Assembly: GCF_038069655.2 (NCBI RefSeq)
Contig: NZ_CP150951.2
Location: 2,258,001 to 2,322,000, forward strand
Source: Yoonia sp. BS5-3
GTDB taxonomy: Bacteria; Pseudomonadota; Alphaproteobacteria; Rhodobacterales; Rhodobacteraceae
Direction: 5' to 3'
Length of the DNA stretch: 64,000 bases
In this document: positions 16,918 to 26,457 of the stretch, piece by piece
How the letters are laid out: every line of letters begins with the position of its first letter
Position numbering within the stretch: the first letter of the stretch is position 1
Notes under the pieces: generated by a model
Told to the model about the DNA's origin: nothing
Databases searched by the model: none
The model's input: the letters and a program-made list of their open reading frames with translations, nothing else
Translations under genes and position numbers: made by a program

Positions 16918-17811
16918 ATGATGCGAATGATGAAAAGCCTTTGGGGGCTGGTTTCTGTATTAGCACTGGCAGGTCCGGCTTGGGCACAAGATGATCAGTT
17001 CAAAGCAGTCACGACATTCACCGTGATCGCAGATATGGCGCAAAACGTCGCTGGGGACGCGGCCATCGTTGAAAGTATCACAAGGGCGGGCGCAGAAATT
17101 CACGGCTACCAGCCAACGCCGCGCGATATCATCCGCGCACAGGACGCGGATCTGATTTTGTGGAACGGTCTGAACCTGGAACTGTGGTTTGAGCAGTTCT
17201 TTGCAAACCTTTCTGACGTGCCAAGCGTCACGCTGACAGATGGCATCACGCCGATGAGCATTGCGTCGGGCGAGTATGAAGGAAAACCAAACCCGCATGC
17301 GTGGATGAGCCTCGAAAGCGCGCTGATCTATGTCGACAACATTCGCGACGCTTTTATGGAGCATGACCCGGAGAATGCCGAAACCTATGCGGCCAATGCC
17401 GAAAGCTATAAGGCCGAGATCTCAGCCGCGATTGGCCCGCTGCGCGAAGAGATCACGAACTTGCCCGAGGAACGGCGCTGGTTGGTGTCCTGCGAAGGCG
17501 CATTCAGCTATCTGGCGCGTGATTTTGGTCTGCAAGAGCTGTATCTGTGGCCCATCAACGCCGATGCGCAAGGGACGCCGCAACAGGTGCGCCGCGTGAT
17601 TGACACTGTCCGGGCCGAGGATATCCCGACCGTCTTTTGTGAAAGCACTGTCTCTCAGGCCCCGGCTGAACAGGTGGCCCGCGAAACCGGTGCAGCTTAT
17701 GGCGGCGTCCTTTATGTGGACAGCCTGACCGAAGCGGATGGACCGGTTCCGACCTATCTGGACCTGTTGCGTGTAACGACCGAAACCGTTGCAGCGGGCC
17801 TTGCCGAATGA
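16918..17811 (+). CDS. sitA: metal ABC transporter substrate-binding protein, manganese type
   Basis: 297 residues, cluster A-I binding protein. Signal peptide 1-23 (PAWAQ). The four metal ligands of the SitA/MntC/PsaA group can be placed: His62 (EIHGYQ), His127 (NPHAWM), Glu242 (FCEST) and Asp268 (YVDSL). The absence of a His-rich loop and the two His, Glu, Asp set favour Mn over Zn. It delivers metal to the SitCD permease in the periplasm. A GGAG ribosome site precedes the ATG; a second ATG directly follows. It is first in a four-gene operon with ATGA junctions, under paired Fur/Mur-like boxes. Confidence 0.9.
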   Translation: MMRMMKSLWGLVSVLALAGPAWAQDDQFKAVTTFTVIADMAQNVAGDAAIVESITRAGAEIHGYQPTPRDIIRAQDADLILWNGLNLELWFEQFFANLSDVPSVTLTDGITPMSIASGEYEGKPNPHAWMSLESALIYVDNIRDAFMEHDPENAETYAANAESYKAEISAAIGPLREEITNLPEERRWLVSCEGAFSYLARDFGLQELYLWPINADAQGTPQQVRRVIDTVRAEDIPTVFCESTVSQAPAEQVARETGAAYGGVLYVDSLTEADGPVPTYLDLLRVTTETVAAGLAE

Positions 17812-18659
17812 ACCAAATGTCCGGCATCTTGTCGCGCGATGTAACGGTGACCTATCGCAATGGTCACACCGCATTACATGATGCAAGCTTTGAAATCCCA
17901 ACCGGTACGATTACCGCACTGGTTGGGGTCAATGGTGCAGGAAAGTCCACGCTGTTTAAGGCAATAATGGGATTTGTACCCGCCGCAAAGGGTGACATCA
18001 CCGTCTTGGGTATGCCCGTGCGCGAGGCGCTGCGCCGCAATATCGTCGCCTATGTTCCGCAATCCGAAGAGGTCGATTGGAACTTTCCTGTGCTGGTCGA
18101 GGACGTAGTGATGATGGGTCGCTACGGGCATATGGGTTTTCTGCGTCGGCCAAAGCAAGCAGATCATGACGCCGTGGCCGAGGCCTTGGCCCGCGTGAAC
18201 ATGACCGATTTCCGGCATCGGCAAATTGGCGAATTATCAGGCGGGCAGCGCAAACGCGTCTTTCTTGCGCGCGCTTTGGCGCAAGAGGGGCGGGTGATCC
18301 TGCTTGATGAGCCGTTTACGGGCGTAGATGTACAAACCGAAGACGCGATCATCGCGCTGTTGCGCGCTTTGCGTGATGAGGGGCGGGTGATCCTTGTCTC
18401 GACCCACAACCTTGGCTCAGTGCCAGAGTTTTGTGATCGGACTGTGCTGGTCAAACAAACCGTCTTGGCCCATGGGCTGACCGAGGAAATCTTTACCCGG
18501 GAAAACCTGGAAAAAGCATTTGGCGGGGTCTTGCGGCACTTTGTGCTGGGCGGATCGGATTTGCATGATGATGATGATAGCAGGCAGGTCAGGGTCATTA
18601 CCGATGATGAACGTCCGTTCATCGTTTACGGGCCGGATGACAGTGAGGCGCGCCAATGA
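17808..18659 (+). CDS. sitB: manganese ABC transporter ATP-binding protein
   Basis: 283 residues. Walker [10 protein letters not shown] near residue 44, signature LSGGQRKR, Walker B VILLDEPF and the switch His in VSTHN. It powers the SitCD channel. The C-terminal tail is extended and acidic (HDDDDS) relative to the core ATPase, possibly a metal-sensing or regulatory tail; this is inference. An ATGA overlap with sitA and another with sitC indicate translational coupling. Confidence 0.92.
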   Translation: MNQMSGILSRDVTVTYRNGHTALHDASFEIPTGTITALVGVNGAGKSTLFKAIMGFVPAAKGDITVLGMPVREALRRNIVAYVPQSEEVDWNFPVLVEDVVMMGRYGHMGFLRRPKQADHDAVAEALARVNMTDFRHRQIGELSGGQRKRVFLARALAQEGRVILLDEPFTGVDVQTEDAIIALLRALRDEGRVILVSTHNLGSVPEFCDRTVLVKQTVLAHGLTEEIFTRENLEKAFGGVLRHFVLGGSDLHDDDDSRQVRVITDDERPFIVYGPDDSEARQ

Positions 18660-19513
18660 TCGGGACCTTGCTAGAGCCCTTTGGCTATAGCTACATGTTC
18701 AACGCGATGTGGGTCAGCGCGCTTGTCGGCGGGGTTTGCGCATTTTTGTCAGCTTATCTGATGCTAAAAGGTTGGTCGCTGATCGGTGACGCGCTAAGCC
18801 ATTCCATCGTTCCTGGGGTCGCAGGGGCCTATATGTTGGGACTGCCATTTGCCCTGGGGGCGTTCGTGGCAGGGGGGCTTGCGGCGGGTGCGATGTTGTT
18901 TCTAAACCAGCGGTCAGGCCTGAAAGAGGATACGATCATCGGGCTGATCTTTACCTCTTTCTTTGGGCTTGGATTGTTCATGGTGTCAGTCTCGCCCACC
19001 TCGGTCAGTGTGCAGACGATCACTTTGGGGAATATTCTGGCCATCACGCCAGCGGATACGGTGCAATTGGCGATTATCGGTTTTGTGACGCTGGCCGTGC
19101 TTTTGGCCAAATGGAAAGACTTGATGGTGGCGTTCTTTGACGAAAACCATGCCAGGTCCATCGGGCTGCGCCCTGATTTGCTGCGCGTGGTGTTTTTCAT
19201 GCTTCTGTCGGCCTCTTGCGTTGCGGCCCTGCAGACCGTTGGGGCGTTTTTGGTGATCGCGATGGTGGTGACGCCGGGGGCGACGGCCTACCTGCTGACG
19301 GATCGGTTCCCGCGGCTTTTGGTTATCAGCGTCAGCATCGGGGCATGTACCAGCTTTGTCGGGGCCTATATCAGCTATTTTCTTGATGGGGCGACCGGTG
19401 GGGTCATCATCACGCTGCAAACGCTGATCTTTCTTGTGGCGTTTTTTCTGGCGCCCAAACATGGTTATTTTGCCGCCCGCAAACGGGCCCGCGCCGCGCT
19501 GAGGTCCGCATGA
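18656..19513 (+). CDS. sitC: manganese ABC transporter permease
   Basis: 285 residues, ABC-3 family, with 8-9 membrane segments. Family motifs include the ATPase-contact loop [19 protein letters not shown] near residue 42 and [20 protein letters not shown] in the second half. It pairs with SitD to form the membrane channel. It overlaps its neighbours by ATGA. Confidence 0.92.
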   Translation: MIGTLLEPFGYSYMFNAMWVSALVGGVCAFLSAYLMLKGWSLIGDALSHSIVPGVAGAYMLGLPFALGAFVAGGLAAGAMLFLNQRSGLKEDTIIGLIFTSFFGLGLFMVSVSPTSVSVQTITLGNILAITPADTVQLAIIGFVTLAVLLAKWKDLMVAFFDENHARSIGLRPDLLRVVFFMLLSASCVAALQTVGAFLVIAMVVTPGATAYLLTDRFPRLLVISVSIGACTSFVGAYISYFLDGATGGVIITLQTLIFLVAFFLAPKHGYFAARKRARAALRSA

Positions 19514-20364
19514 TCGAAACAGTTTTGCTCCCTTTCCAGTATCCGTTCATGAACAAGGCCTTCTTGATCATGGCGATCATCGCCGTGCCGACAAGCCTGC
19601 TGTCCTGTTATCTTGTGCTGAAGGGGTGGTCGCTGATGGGCGATGCGATCAGCCATGCCGTGCTGCCGGGGATCGTGGTGGCGTATATACTGAATATTCC
19701 GCTGATGATCGGCGCATTTTGTGCCGGTATGGTCTGCGCGCTTGCAACAGGGTTTCTGGCCCAGAATAGCCGGGTGAAAGAAGATACGATTATGGGGATC
19801 GTGTTTTCGGGCATGTTCGGGGTTGGGTTGGTTCTTTACACCAAGATCACCACCGATGTGCATTTGGACCATGTTTTGTTCGGAAACATGCTGGGCGTCG
19901 CGGCAGATGATCTGTGGATCGCAGGGATCACAGCGGCGGTTGTGGCGTCGGTGATTTTGCTTAAACAGCACGAGTTTCTGCTGCATACATTCGACCCGGT
20001 ACAAGCACGCGCGGTTGGGCTGCGGGTTGGGTGGCTACACTACGGGCTTTTGTCGATGATCTCACTGACGATTGTGGCGACGCTTTCAGCGGTGGGGATC
20101 ATCTTGTCGATCGGGCTGTTGATCGGACCGGGGGCGATTGCCTTTTTGCTGACCAAGCGTTTTTCGCAGATGCTTCTCTTGGCGGTTGGTGTGACATTGC
20201 TGTCCGGGTTTCTCGGGGTCTACCTTAGCTTTTTCCTCAACAGCGCCCCGGCACCAACAGTCATCCTGGTGATGACGGGCTTCTTTATCGTCGCATTCAT
20301 TCGCGCGGGCCGGCGGCGTCGCAAACTAAGCATGCAGCTGACGGATTTGCCATTGAACAGCTAG
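19510..20364 (+). CDS. sitD: manganese ABC transporter permease
   Basis: 284 residues, ABC-3 family, a paralogue of the preceding gene (VLKGWSLMGDAISHAVLPG; IGLLIGPGAIAFLLTKRF). The basic C-terminal tail (RAGRRRRKLSMQL) lies in the cytoplasm by the positive-inside rule. It is the last gene of the sit operon; tupB begins 48 bases later on the same strand, so read-through is possible. Confidence 0.92.
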   Translation: MIETVLLPFQYPFMNKAFLIMAIIAVPTSLLSCYLVLKGWSLMGDAISHAVLPGIVVAYILNIPLMIGAFCAGMVCALATGFLAQNSRVKEDTIMGIVFSGMFGVGLVLYTKITTDVHLDHVLFGNMLGVAADDLWIAGITAAVVASVILLKQHEFLLHTFDPVQARAVGLRVGWLHYGLLSMISLTIVATLSAVGIILSIGLLIGPGAIAFLLTKRFSQMLLLAVGVTLLSGFLGVYLSFFLNSAPAPTVILVMTGFFIVAFIRAGRRRRKLSMQLTDLPLNS

Positions 20365-20412
20365 TGAGGCCATGAAACCCTGCGCCCGGACGATGGTGAT
20401 AGGCAATCTGCA

Positions 20413-21117
20413 ATGGGTGATATCTGGGAGGGGCTTTTAGCGGGGTTTTGGCTACTGATCACGCTTGATGCTGACCTGCTGCAGATTACGCTGCGCTCGC
20501 TTCACGTGACACTTACTGCCGTCTTGATTGCCTCGCTCATCGGGTTGCCTTTTGGGGCGTGGCTGGCGGTCCAGCGGTTTCGACATAGGCGCGCGACAAT
20601 AGCGGTGCTCAATGCACTGATGGGGCTGCCACCGGTTGTCGTTGGGCTGATTGTCTATCTTCTTTTGTCGCGTAGCGGCCCATTTGGCGTGTTGGGGCTG
20701 CTTTTTACCCCCACAGCGATGATCATCGCGCAGGTGATCATCATCACACCATTGATCGCATCCATAGCGCATCAGGCGATCCGGGATCTTTGGGCCGAGT
20801 ATCATGACCTACTGCTGTCACTGTCCACGACCAAATGGCAGCGGATCAAAACATTGCTCTGGGATGGACGGCGGGCGCTGATCACGGCGTCGCTGGCCGG
20901 CTTTGGACGGGCCATTGGTGAGGTCGGTGCGATCATGATCGTTGGCGGAAACATCGATAACGCAACCCGGGTGCTGACCACGGCCATTGCATTGGAAACC
21001 GGCAAGGGGGATTTTGCGCTGGCCCTCGGGCTTGGGTTTGTGCTGATCGGGCTTGCGGTTGCGGTCAACCTGATGATCCACACGATCAGCAAAACAGAGC
21101 GAGAGGGCAAATGGTAG
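20413..21117 (+). CDS. tupB: tungstate-type ABC transporter permease
   Basis: 234 residues, binding-protein-dependent permease fold with six membrane segments. The EAA-like loop is DLWAEYHDLLLSLSTTKWQR. The sequences MGLPPVVVGLIVYLLLSRSG and GRAIGEVGAIMIVGGNI are typical of TupB/WtpB relatives. It forms the channel for tungstate (or molybdate). The start ATG is chosen because it begins the family match. It overlaps tupC by 7 bases. Confidence 0.87.
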   Translation: MGDIWEGLLAGFWLLITLDADLLQITLRSLHVTLTAVLIASLIGLPFGAWLAVQRFRHRRATIAVLNALMGLPPVVVGLIVYLLLSRSGPFGVLGLLFTPTAMIIAQVIIITPLIASIAHQAIRDLWAEYHDLLLSLSTTKWQRIKTLLWDGRRALITASLAGFGRAIGEVGAIMIVGGNIDNATRVLTTAIALETGKGDFALALGLGFVLIGLAVAVNLMIHTISKTEREGKW

Positions 21118-21827
21118 ACGCGATCCTGCCCCTGAAAATGCAAGACGCCGTGGTCAAACGGCGGGGGAAGACGCTTTTGGGACCCGCCAGCCTGACAGTT
21201 GCGCAAACGGGTCTGACGATCATTTTGGGGCCAAACGGGTCCGGCAAAACAACGCTGCTGCGGGCCTTGCATGGGCTTGATCGGCTATCCGAGGGGCAGA
21301 TCAACTGGCAAACATCTGTCCAAAAGGCGCAATTGGCCCAGGCCTTTGTTTTTCAGGCACCCATCATGATGCGGCGCAGCGTGCGTGAAAACCTCAGCTA
21401 TCCGCTGCAACTGCGCGGGGTTGCGCAAGACCAAATCACAGCGGCTGTCGGCAACTGGGCGGCCCGGATCGGGTTGACCGCTGCGCTTGATCAGCCTGCA
21501 CCACAACTGTCGGGTGGCGAAAAGCAAAAACTGGCGCTTGGGCGGGCATTGATCAGCGATCCGCAAATTCTGTTTCTGGACGAGCCTTGCGCCAACCTTG
21601 ACGGGCGCGCCACCCGCGAGATTGAGGCGATCTTGCATCAGGTTCAAACCAAAGGCACCCGTATTCTCATGGCGACGCACGATATCGGGCAAGCGCGGCG
21701 GCTTGCGACGGATGTGGTGTTTTTGATGCATGGCAAAATCATTGAAACAGGCGATGCAGACAGCTTTTTCGCGCAGCCCACAACGGCAGAGGCAGCGGCG
21801 CTTTTGAACGGGGATATCGTCGAATGA
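21111..21827 (+). CDS. tupC: tungstate-type ABC transporter ATP-binding protein
   Basis: 238 residues. Walker A GPNGSGKTT near residue 41, signature LSGGEKQK, Walker B ILFLDEPCAN, switch His in MATHD. It lacks the C-terminal molybdate-binding domain of ModC, in line with TupC. The order permease-ATPase-binding protein (BCA) differs from the common ABC order, but overlapping ends (7 bases with tupB, ATGA with tupA) show a single operon. Confidence 0.88.
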   Translation: MVDAILPLKMQDAVVKRRGKTLLGPASLTVAQTGLTIILGPNGSGKTTLLRALHGLDRLSEGQINWQTSVQKAQLAQAFVFQAPIMMRRSVRENLSYPLQLRGVAQDQITAAVGNWAARIGLTAALDQPAPQLSGGEKQKLALGRALISDPQILFLDEPCANLDGRATREIEAILHQVQTKGTRILMATHDIGQARRLATDVVFLMHGKIIETGDADSFFAQPTTAEAAALLNGDIVE

Positions 21828-22621
21828 TCCGTTGGTTTGTCACCTTTTTGGCATTTTGGATCAGCAGCGCCAGTGCCGATCAATTGCGGCTTGCCGTAAC
21901 AACGTCGTTCCAGAACTCAGGTCTGGCAGATGTGCTCTTGCCCGCGATCAAGGCTGACACGGGCCTGACCGTGCAATTGCTTGTCGTCGGAACAGGGCAG
22001 GCCATGCGATTGGGGGCGGCTGGGGATGTCGATGCGATCTTGGTTCATTCGCGCGCGGCCGAAGAGGCGTTTGTCGTGAACGGTCATGGCAGTCACCGGC
22101 GCGAGATTATGTATAACGACTTTGTTCTTGTAGGCCCCGCCGACGATCCAGCCAATATTGGTAATGCCGATACGGCGGCACAGGCCCTAAGGCGGATCGC
22201 CGAAACGCAGCGCGCTTTTGTCAGTCGGGGTGATCAAAGCGGTACGCATAACAAGGAACGCGCGTTATGGGCTGCTGCCGGGCTTGATCCTGTTGGCGAC
22301 TGGTACCGGTCGGTTGGGGCTGGTATGGGCGCCGCGCTGAACACAGCATCGGGGCTCGACGCCTACATTCTAACGGACCGGGCGAGCTGGCTAAACTTTG
22401 GAAATCAAGCGGGGTTGCGCCTGCTCTTTTCGGGCGATCCGGCGCTGTTTAACCAATATGCCTTTATCCCTATCAGCCAGGAACAGCACCCGCATGTAAA
22501 AGCCGATCAGGCGCAGCGGCTCGAAGCGTGGCTCACATCGGTGCAGGCGCAGCGGCTGATCGATGGCTACCGGATCGGGCAAGAACAGCTTTTTACCTTT
22601 AACGCGGTGCGGGCGAATTAA
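21824..22621 (+). CDS. tupA: tungstate-type ABC transporter substrate-binding protein
   Basis: 265 residues, with a signal peptide (1-18, SASADQ). TupA proteins bind the oxyanion with a TTTS-type motif at the mature N-terminus; here it reads VTTSFQNSGL. Further family motifs are VGTGQAMRLGAAGDVDAILVH, FVLVGPADDP and SRGDQSGTHNKE. It captures tungstate in the periplasm, for tungsten- or molybdenum-cofactor enzymes. moaA is also in this window but far away and on the other strand. Molybdate rather than tungstate cannot be excluded from sequence. Confidence 0.88.
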   Translation: MIRWFVTFLAFWISSASADQLRLAVTTSFQNSGLADVLLPAIKADTGLTVQLLVVGTGQAMRLGAAGDVDAILVHSRAAEEAFVVNGHGSHRREIMYNDFVLVGPADDPANIGNADTAAQALRRIAETQRAFVSRGDQSGTHNKERALWAAAGLDPVGDWYRSVGAGMGAALNTASGLDAYILTDRASWLNFGNQAGLRLLFSGDPALFNQYAFIPISQEQHPHVKADQAQRLEAWLTSVQAQRLIDGYRIGQEQLFTFNAVRAN

Positions 22622-22727
22622 CCTGTTCTTCACCAGGGAACGAGATTTCCTGCTCGCAGGACAGGATTTAAGTCCGTGTTAAAGCAATTTGTCTAACAGT
22701 CCTGCAGATTTTCTGGAAAGGACAACA

Positions 22728-23189
22728 ATGATACGGATGATTGCACTGGCCGCAGCGTTCTGCTGGGCGCAAATTGGAATGGCGGCCGAGGATCGCGGCA
22801 GCTCGGACGAAGCGGTGGCGATGGTCGTCGACGCGCTCTCGGTTTTTGAAGAAGGCGGGCGCGACGCATTGATCGCCGCGATTTCGGATCAAAGCAGCGA
22901 CCGGTTCCGTGATCGCGATTTGTTCCCGATTATGTGGAACAGAGATGGTGTCATGTTGGCCCATGGGCGCAACAGCCCTGCTGTGGGGACCAATCGTTAT
23001 GATGTGACGGATGTCAATGGCTTCTATCATACACGCGCGTTGATCGACGTGGCCATGAATGAAGGTGCCGGTTGGGTACCTTACCGGTTTGAAGACCCGA
23101 TAAGCGGCCAGCCCGCCGATAAGGTGACATATGTGCTTGCGCTTGATGATCAGCTTTTGGTTGGCGTGGGTATCTACGCAGATCAGTAA
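22728..23189 (+). CDS. secreted single-Cache domain protein
   Basis: 153 residues. Signal peptide 1-19 (WAQIGMAAED), then one sCache_2-type sensor domain: AVAMVVDALSVFEEGGRDAL, DLFPIMWNRDGVMLAHGRNS and GWVPYRFEDPISGQPADKVTYV, the last resembling the W..Y.W.np.t....K.sYv signature. Such domains bind small ligands, usually as the outer part of chemoreceptors or kinases. Here the domain stands alone in the periplasm. The ATG at 22728 is chosen for its GGAAAGGA ribosome site and because the signal begins there. It is monocistronic. Confidence 0.82.
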   Translation: MIRMIALAAAFCWAQIGMAAEDRGSSDEAVAMVVDALSVFEEGGRDALIAAISDQSSDRFRDRDLFPIMWNRDGVMLAHGRNSPAVGTNRYDVTDVNGFYHTRALIDVAMNEGAGWVPYRFEDPISGQPADKVTYVLALDDQLLVGVGIYADQ

Positions 23190-23214
23190 GGCATTACTTC
23201 CCTCCTCAAGGTGT

Positions 23215-23238
23215 TTTGGCGGCATCGGTGCCGCCAAA
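23215..23238 (+). terminator. strong stem-loop after the Cache gene
   Basis: A 10-bp perfect stem (tttggcggca / tgccgccaaa) with a TCGG tetraloop, 25 bases after the stop. It is followed by cgcgttt rather than a long T-run. Confidence 0.55.
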
Positions 23239-23334
23239 CGCGTTTAGACCGGGCCAGCCAATATGTATCCAAATACGGGCTGGCACCAATTTTCTAAATC
23301 GTTATAGTTTCTCCCAAACCAAGGGGAGGACATC

Positions 23335-24387
23335 ATGAAAACGATCAAAGGTCCCGCGTTGTTTCTGGCGCAATTCGCCAGTGATGAGGCACCGTTCAAC
23401 AGCTGGGATAGCATTACCAAATGGGCTGCAGATTGCGGCTATAAAGGCGTTCAGGTGCCAAGCTGGGATGCGCGCTTTATTGATTTGGAAAAGGCGGCAT
23501 CGTCGAAAACCTATTGCGATGAATTCAAAGGACAGGCTGCAGCGAATGGGATCGCTGTGACTGAGCTTTCAACGCATTTGCAGGGCCAGCTTGTTGCCGT
23601 CAACCCGGCCTATGATACCGCTTTTGATGCCTTTGCGGCCCCCAAGGTGCAAGGCAATCCGGCAGCGCGTCAGACCTGGGCTGTTGAGCAGGTGAAACTG
23701 GCGATTTCGGCCTCACAAAACCTTGGTATCAATGCCATGGCGACATTCTCGGGCGCGTTGGCTTGGCCTTACATCTATCCGTGGCCGCAACGACCTGCCG
23801 GTCTGGTTGAGGCTGCTTTTGACGAACTTGCCGCGCGGTGGCGCCCGATCCTTGACCATGCTGAGGAAAATGGCGTTGATGTCTGCTATGAAATCCACCC
23901 AGGCGAAGACCTGCATGACGGCGTCACATTTGAGATGTTTCTGGACCGCCTGGACGGGCATGCGCGCTGCAATATGCTTTATGATCCGTCACACTACGTG
24001 CTGCAATGTCTGGATTACCTGGATAACATCGATATCTACAAAGATCGGATCAAGATGTTCCACGTCAAAGACGCCGAGTTCAACCCAACGGGACGGCAAG
24101 GTGTTTACGGTGGCTACCAATCCTGGGTCGACCGGGCGGGGCGCTTCCGCAGCCTTGGCGATGGGCAGGTTGATTTCGCCGTGATCTTTTCCAAGATGGC
24201 CGCCAATGATTTTGACGGCTGGGCCGTGGTCGAATGGGAATGTTGCCTGAAACACCCTGAAGACGGGGCGCGTGAAGGGGCGCAATTTGTCAAAGATCAT
24301 ATCATCCGGGTCACCGAACGGGCCTTTGACGACTTCGCGGGCGGCGAGGTAGACGACGCCACAAACCGCAAAATGTTGGGGATTTGA
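23335..24387 (+). CDS. sugar phosphate isomerase/epimerase family protein
   Basis: 350 residues, xylose-isomerase-like TIM barrel (AP endonuclease family 2 fold). Metal and substrate motifs include CYEIHPGEDLHDG (Glu and His), MLYDPSHYVLQ (Asp, His), KMFHVKDAEF (His, Asp) and the terminal VVEWECC (Glu). It likely acts on an inositol-type or uncommon sugar substrate together with the next gene. A GGGGAGGA ribosome site precedes the ATG. The dehydrogenase follows after 3 bases. Confidence 0.88.
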   Translation: MKTIKGPALFLAQFASDEAPFNSWDSITKWAADCGYKGVQVPSWDARFIDLEKAASSKTYCDEFKGQAAANGIAVTELSTHLQGQLVAVNPAYDTAFDAFAAPKVQGNPAARQTWAVEQVKLAISASQNLGINAMATFSGALAWPYIYPWPQRPAGLVEAAFDELAARWRPILDHAEENGVDVCYEIHPGEDLHDGVTFEMFLDRLDGHARCNMLYDPSHYVLQCLDYLDNIDIYKDRIKMFHVKDAEFNPTGRQGVYGGYQSWVDRAGRFRSLGDGQVDFAVIFSKMAANDFDGWAVVEWECCLKHPEDGAREGAQFVKDHIIRVTERAFDDFAGGEVDDATNRKMLGI

Positions 24388-24390
24388 ACC

Positions 24391-25533
24391 ATGGGATATG
24401 ACAGACCCATTCGGCTCGGCATGGTCGGCGGCGGGAATGATGCCTTTATCGGCGGGGTCCACCGGATCGCGGCACGCATTGACGGGCGGTTCAACTTGGT
24501 TGCGGGCGCGCTGTCGTCGACACCGGAAAAGGCGCAGGCCTCGGGGGCCGCATTGGGGCTTGATCCTGCACGGACCTATGATGATTTCAAAGCCATGGCC
24601 ATCCGCGAGGCGCGCCTGAAAGACGGGATTGAGGCCGTGGCCATCGTCACCCCCAACCACGTACATTACGCCGCAGCGCGCGAGTTCCTGAAGCGGGGCA
24701 TTCACGTGATTTGCGATAAGCCTCTGACCTCAACCATGGCAGATGCCAAAAAGCTGGTGAAAGCGGCAGAAGACAGTGACGCGCTTTTCGTGCTGACCCA
24801 TAATTACACCGGCTATCCGATGATGCGTCAGGCGCGGCAGATGGTGGCCGATGGTGTGCTGGGCAATATCCGCGTTGTACAGGTTGAATACGCCCAGGAT
24901 TGGCTGACACAGCATGAAGAGTTCAAACAGGCCGAATGGCGAACTGATCCCGCACGGTCCGGGGCCGGGGGGTCAACCGGGGATATCGGCACCCATGCCT
25001 TTAATCTGGCGGCGTTCGTCACGGGGCTAGAGCTGGAAAGCCTGTCTGCGGACCTGCAGGCTTTTGTCAGCGGGCGGCAGTTGGACGACAATGCGCATGT
25101 GATGCTGCGGTATGAAGGCGGCGCGCGTGGGATGTTGTGGTGCAGCCAGGTCGCCCCGGGCAATGAAAACGGGCTGCGGTTGCGGGTCTATGGCGACAAA
25201 GGCGGCATCGAATGGGCGCAGGAAAATCCCAATCAGCTATGGTTCACGCCTTACGGCGAGCCCAAACAGCTTTTGACGCGAGGCGGCAAAGGGGCAATGG
25301 ACGTGGCTGAACGTGTGACACGCATTCCCGCCGGACATCCTGAGGGCTATCTGGAAGGCTTTGCGACAATCTACCGCGAAGCCGCAGATGCCATCACCGC
25401 GCATCGCAACGGCACAGCAGTATCTGAGGATGTGCTCTACCCGACCATCGAGGACGGGTTGAAAGGCATGCAATTTGTTGACGCCTGTGTGCGGTCGTCC
25501 AAGCGGGATGGGGCCTGGGTCAAGCTAGGTTAG
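24391..25533 (+). CDS. Gfo/Idh/MocA family oxidoreductase
   Basis: 380 residues. N-terminal Rossmann fold with GMVGGGNDAFIG, the family CDKPLTSTMADA (EKP-type catalytic lysine) near residue 110, and the C-terminal substrate domain (GGSTGDIGTHAFNLAAFVTG, with the catalytic-region His). It uses NAD(P) to oxidise or reduce a sugar or inositol. Coupled to the isomerase upstream, it probably catalyses one step of the same catabolic route. No transporter or regulator for that sugar is adjacent, so the substrate is open. Confidence 0.9.
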   Translation: MGYDRPIRLGMVGGGNDAFIGGVHRIAARIDGRFNLVAGALSSTPEKAQASGAALGLDPARTYDDFKAMAIREARLKDGIEAVAIVTPNHVHYAAAREFLKRGIHVICDKPLTSTMADAKKLVKAAEDSDALFVLTHNYTGYPMMRQARQMVADGVLGNIRVVQVEYAQDWLTQHEEFKQAEWRTDPARSGAGGSTGDIGTHAFNLAAFVTGLELESLSADLQAFVSGRQLDDNAHVMLRYEGGARGMLWCSQVAPGNENGLRLRVYGDKGGIEWAQENPNQLWFTPYGEPKQLLTRGGKGAMDVAERVTRIPAGHPEGYLEGFATIYREAADAITAHRNGTAVSEDVLYPTIEDGLKGMQFVDACVRSSKRDGAWVKLG

Positions 25534-25541
25534 GTTCTGTT

Positions 25542-25901
25542 TTGCCCCGTCCAATAACACTGCACTTTCATGATGAAACCATCGGGCGGTTTGCAGATGG
25601 TGGGTATGAAACACCGTGGTTTCACGTACGGCTGGCTTCGCTTGATCCGACCCACGCCGCACGGATGTTGAAGGTGACGGTCTACGAACGTGCCATGACC
25701 CCGTTTGAGGACGAACCTGAGGATGTTTACGATGCGCGGGCGGATGCTTTGCTCGCCGAACTTCAGCTGACAGAGGAGGACGCATTTATGTATTCAAACG
25801 CACTGCAGGTGACCTTTGACAACGGAAGCCGATACACGATCGGGCCCGCTTATCTTGAGGAAGATTTGCTCAGCTTTCGTGTCGGGGACGCAGTGACCTA
25901 G
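25542..25901 (+). CDS. hypothetical protein, 119 residues
   Basis: A small acidic protein (SLDPTHAARMLKVTVYERAM; FEDEPEDVYDARADALLAEL; DNGSRYTIGPAYLEEDLLSF) with mixed alpha-beta character and no signal or membrane segment. I do not recognise the family. The only usable start is a TTG at 25542; no ATG occurs in frame before the conserved-looking part and the ribosome site is poor, so the start is uncertain. It follows the oxidoreductase by 8 bases and may be co-transcribed. Its end overlaps the convergent pqiC gene by 4 bases. Confidence 0.6.
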   Translation: MPRPITLHFHDETIGRFADGGYETPWFHVRLASLDPTHAARMLKVTVYERAMTPFEDEPEDVYDARADALLAELQLTEEDAFMYSNALQVTFDNGSRYTIGPAYLEEDLLSFRVGDAVT

Positions 25902-26455
25902 CGCCCCAAGTTTCGCGCAACCTGCTCAGATAGGGCCAGCAGTGCTGCGGCTTGCGCTGCGGCGACGCTTTGCAGGCTATTGTCAGTCATTTGTATCTCA
26001 ATGTCGAAGGTCTGGCTTGTTCTGCGAAAATCGATGGCATCACCGCCGATAAAGTACTGACCGCTCAGTCGAAAGACGCTATCGGCGCCTGCGATGATTT
26101 TCTCGACGCGGATATCGACGGATACATCCGGCAATCCGATAAACGGCCAAGGTTCGGGGCCCACGTTGATATTCAAGATGTCTGATAGGGTGCGGGTCAG
26201 CACCAATGTCACTGCGCGTTCTGGGGAATCTGCCCAAAGCACGTCTTCGTTGATCTTGATTAGCCCGCTCTCAGCTTCGATCGCGATTTCTTCAACGGCG
26301 GCGTAGATCGGCAAAGATACTGTCCGGACCATCACGCTGCCGACAAGCGGGCGCAGCTCAAGCGCGGATGGCAAGGGGTTCACTGCCAAGCGATCCGCAA
26401 GCGGGGTGCAAGCGGTGAAGGCCGCAAACGCCAGAATAAGAAGTCGTTGCAGCAT
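25898..26455 (-). CDS. pqiC: PqiC-type outer-membrane lipoprotein
   Basis: 185 residues with a signal peptide ending in a lipobox-like AFTAC (Cys16). The ABC-auxiliary lipoprotein pattern is present: ELRPLVGSVMVRTVSLPIYA, DVLWADSPERAVTLVLTRTL and FDIEIQMTDNS. PqiC anchors the PqiB needle at the outer membrane in E. coli. It is last in the operon pqiA-pqiA-pqiB-pqiC on the minus strand, 2 bases after pqiB. Confidence 0.88.
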   Translation of the reverse strand: MLQRLLILAFAAFTACTPLADRLAVNPLPSALELRPLVGSVMVRTVSLPIYAAVEEIAIEAESGLIKINEDVLWADSPERAVTLVLTRTLSDILNINVGPEPWPFIGLPDVSVDIRVEKIIAGADSVFRLSGQYFIGGDAIDFRRTSQTFDIEIQMTDNSLQSVAAAQAAALLALSEQVARNLGR

Positions 26456-26457
26456 GT

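Noticed and set aside
23989..24705. 238-codon open frame on the minus strand
   Set aside because: Opposite the isomerase and oxidoreductase genes, no motif; a shadow of codon bias.
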